DNA of 64,000 bases. It comes from CAWEPK01 sp963835595 (GTDB lineage Bacteria > Desulfobacterota > Syntrophorhabdia > Syntrophorhabdales > WCHB1-27). The stretch covers positions 1 to 64,000 of the forward strand of contig CAWIGL010000003.1 of NCBI GenBank assembly GCA_963835595.1, read 5' to 3'. A program made the position numbers and the translations under genes. This document shows positions 63,398-64,000 of the stretch, piece after piece (the stretch's first letter is position 1; each line of letters begins with the position of its first letter). Under the pieces are notes generated by a model, which was given only the letters and a program-made list of their open reading frames with translations, ran no database searches and was not told where the DNA came from.

Positions 63398-64000
63398 ATG
63401 GCAAAGAAGGTAATCGGCATAGATCTTGGGCACCACTTTTTCGGTGGTCGCCATAATGGAGGGTGGCGAGCCGAAGGTTATCATCAATGAAGAGGGCAGC
63501 CGGCTTACGCCGAGCGTCGTAGCGTTCACGAAAGACGGGGAAGTCCTGGTCGGCCAGGTCGCGAGAAGGCAGGCGATCACGAACCCGGAGAATACGATCT
63601 TTTCCATAAAGAGGTTCATGGGCAGGAGGTACAGCGAGGTGCAGGAAGAGGTCAAGCGCATACCTTACAAGATCGTCGCCGACCAGAACGGCCTCGCGAG
63701 GGTCGAGGTGAGGGGCAAGGCGTACACGCCCCAGGAAATATCGGCCTTCGTCCTTCAGAAATTGAAGAAATCTGCCGAAAACTATCTAGGGCAGACCGTC
63801 GAGGACGCGGTCATCACGGTGCCTGCCTATTTCAACGACTCCCAGAGGCAGGCGACGAAGGACGCGGGCAGGATAGCCGGTCTCAACGTGCTTCGCATCA
63901 TCAACGAGCCGACCGCTTCGGCCCTTGCCTACGGTCTCGACAAGCAGAAGAACGAGACGATCGCCGTCTACGACTTCGGCGGAGGCACCTTCGACATCTC
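63398..64000 (+). CDS. dnaK: DnaK (Hsp70) chaperone, N-terminal part, frameshifted and cut by the window
   Basis: The first 201 or so residues of DnaK. GGAGGAG precedes ATG 63398, and the protein opens AKKVIGIDLG. A surplus G in the GGG at 63428-63430 breaks the frame in the phosphate-binding loop. In the next frame TTFSVVAIMEGG to PTASALAYGLDKQ and IAVYDFGGGTFDIS follow, the normal ATPase domain. The gene runs off the right edge. The unshifted frame stops after about 30 codons, so a sequence error is very likely in such a conserved gene. Confidence 0.95.

Overview
The window is a high-GC bacterial chromosome segment (roughly 60 to 65 percent G+C by eye), almost all of it densely packed single-copy housekeeping genes. 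The gene order ftsH-folP-cdaA-ybbR-pdxJ-acpS-nnr-tsaE-lysC-cimA, the use of citramalate synthase for isoleucine, ffs-dnaX-ybaB-recR, NiFe-hydrogenase maturation genes, menaquinone synthesis and many small exported proteins fit a Gram-negative anaerobe of the former Deltaproteobacteria (Desulfobacterota/Desulfuromonadota-like). That placement is an inference from gene content, not a measured phylogeny.

Layout: an ISAs1-family element (1-1250, left end cut by the window) abuts a leftward hypA-hypB-hypF operon. Next come a glycosyltransferase, dedA, and the leftward ffs-dnaX-ybaB-recR cluster. A repeat-rich stretch (10.0-11.4 kb) holds tRNA-Ser and small genes. A decayed sensor kinase precedes a complete RND efflux triad (11.9-17.5 kb). 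Then: an EF-G-2-type GTPase, dtd, a methyltransferase, an orphan Liv-type binding protein, a HAD phosphatase, and a low-GC AlbA_2 (Schlafen-like) gene that looks acquired. A strongly structured non-coding stretch lies before mnmG, followed by a QueG-like Fe-S protein and carAB. From 32 to 44 kb are small exported proteins, an ABC-F ATPase, FKBP, a broken toxin-antitoxin pair, an Aas-type lysophospholipid repair pair, an envelope-protein cluster and a rhodanese with an in-frame TGA. From 44 to 50 kb are a kinase-like ATPase, an RNA methyltransferase, menA, a CPBP protease, DoxX and an iron-sulfur flavoprotein. From 50.5 to 60.9 kb runs the long ftsH...cimA operon. The right end has a lipoprotein, hicAB, a textbook tryptophan attenuator in front of an unknown 58-codon gene, and the start of dnaK.

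Two points matter to any reader. First, at least fifteen single-base indels break otherwise well conserved genes, several of them essential (dedA, recR, dnaX, mnmG, folP, cdaA, dnaK and others). The broken frames resume cleanly in the neighbouring frame, usually at short homopolymers, so most are probably consensus errors, and I annotate those genes across the shift. Second, the most interesting signals are: a rhodanese whose in-frame TGA sits where relatives are expected to have Cys, with a hairpin at bacterial-SECIS distance; a VWWW leader peptide with a full 1:2, 2:3, 3:4 attenuator that controls no recognisable trp gene; two families of intergenic hairpin repeats with compensatory changes; and an unidentified structured RNA candidate upstream of mnmG.
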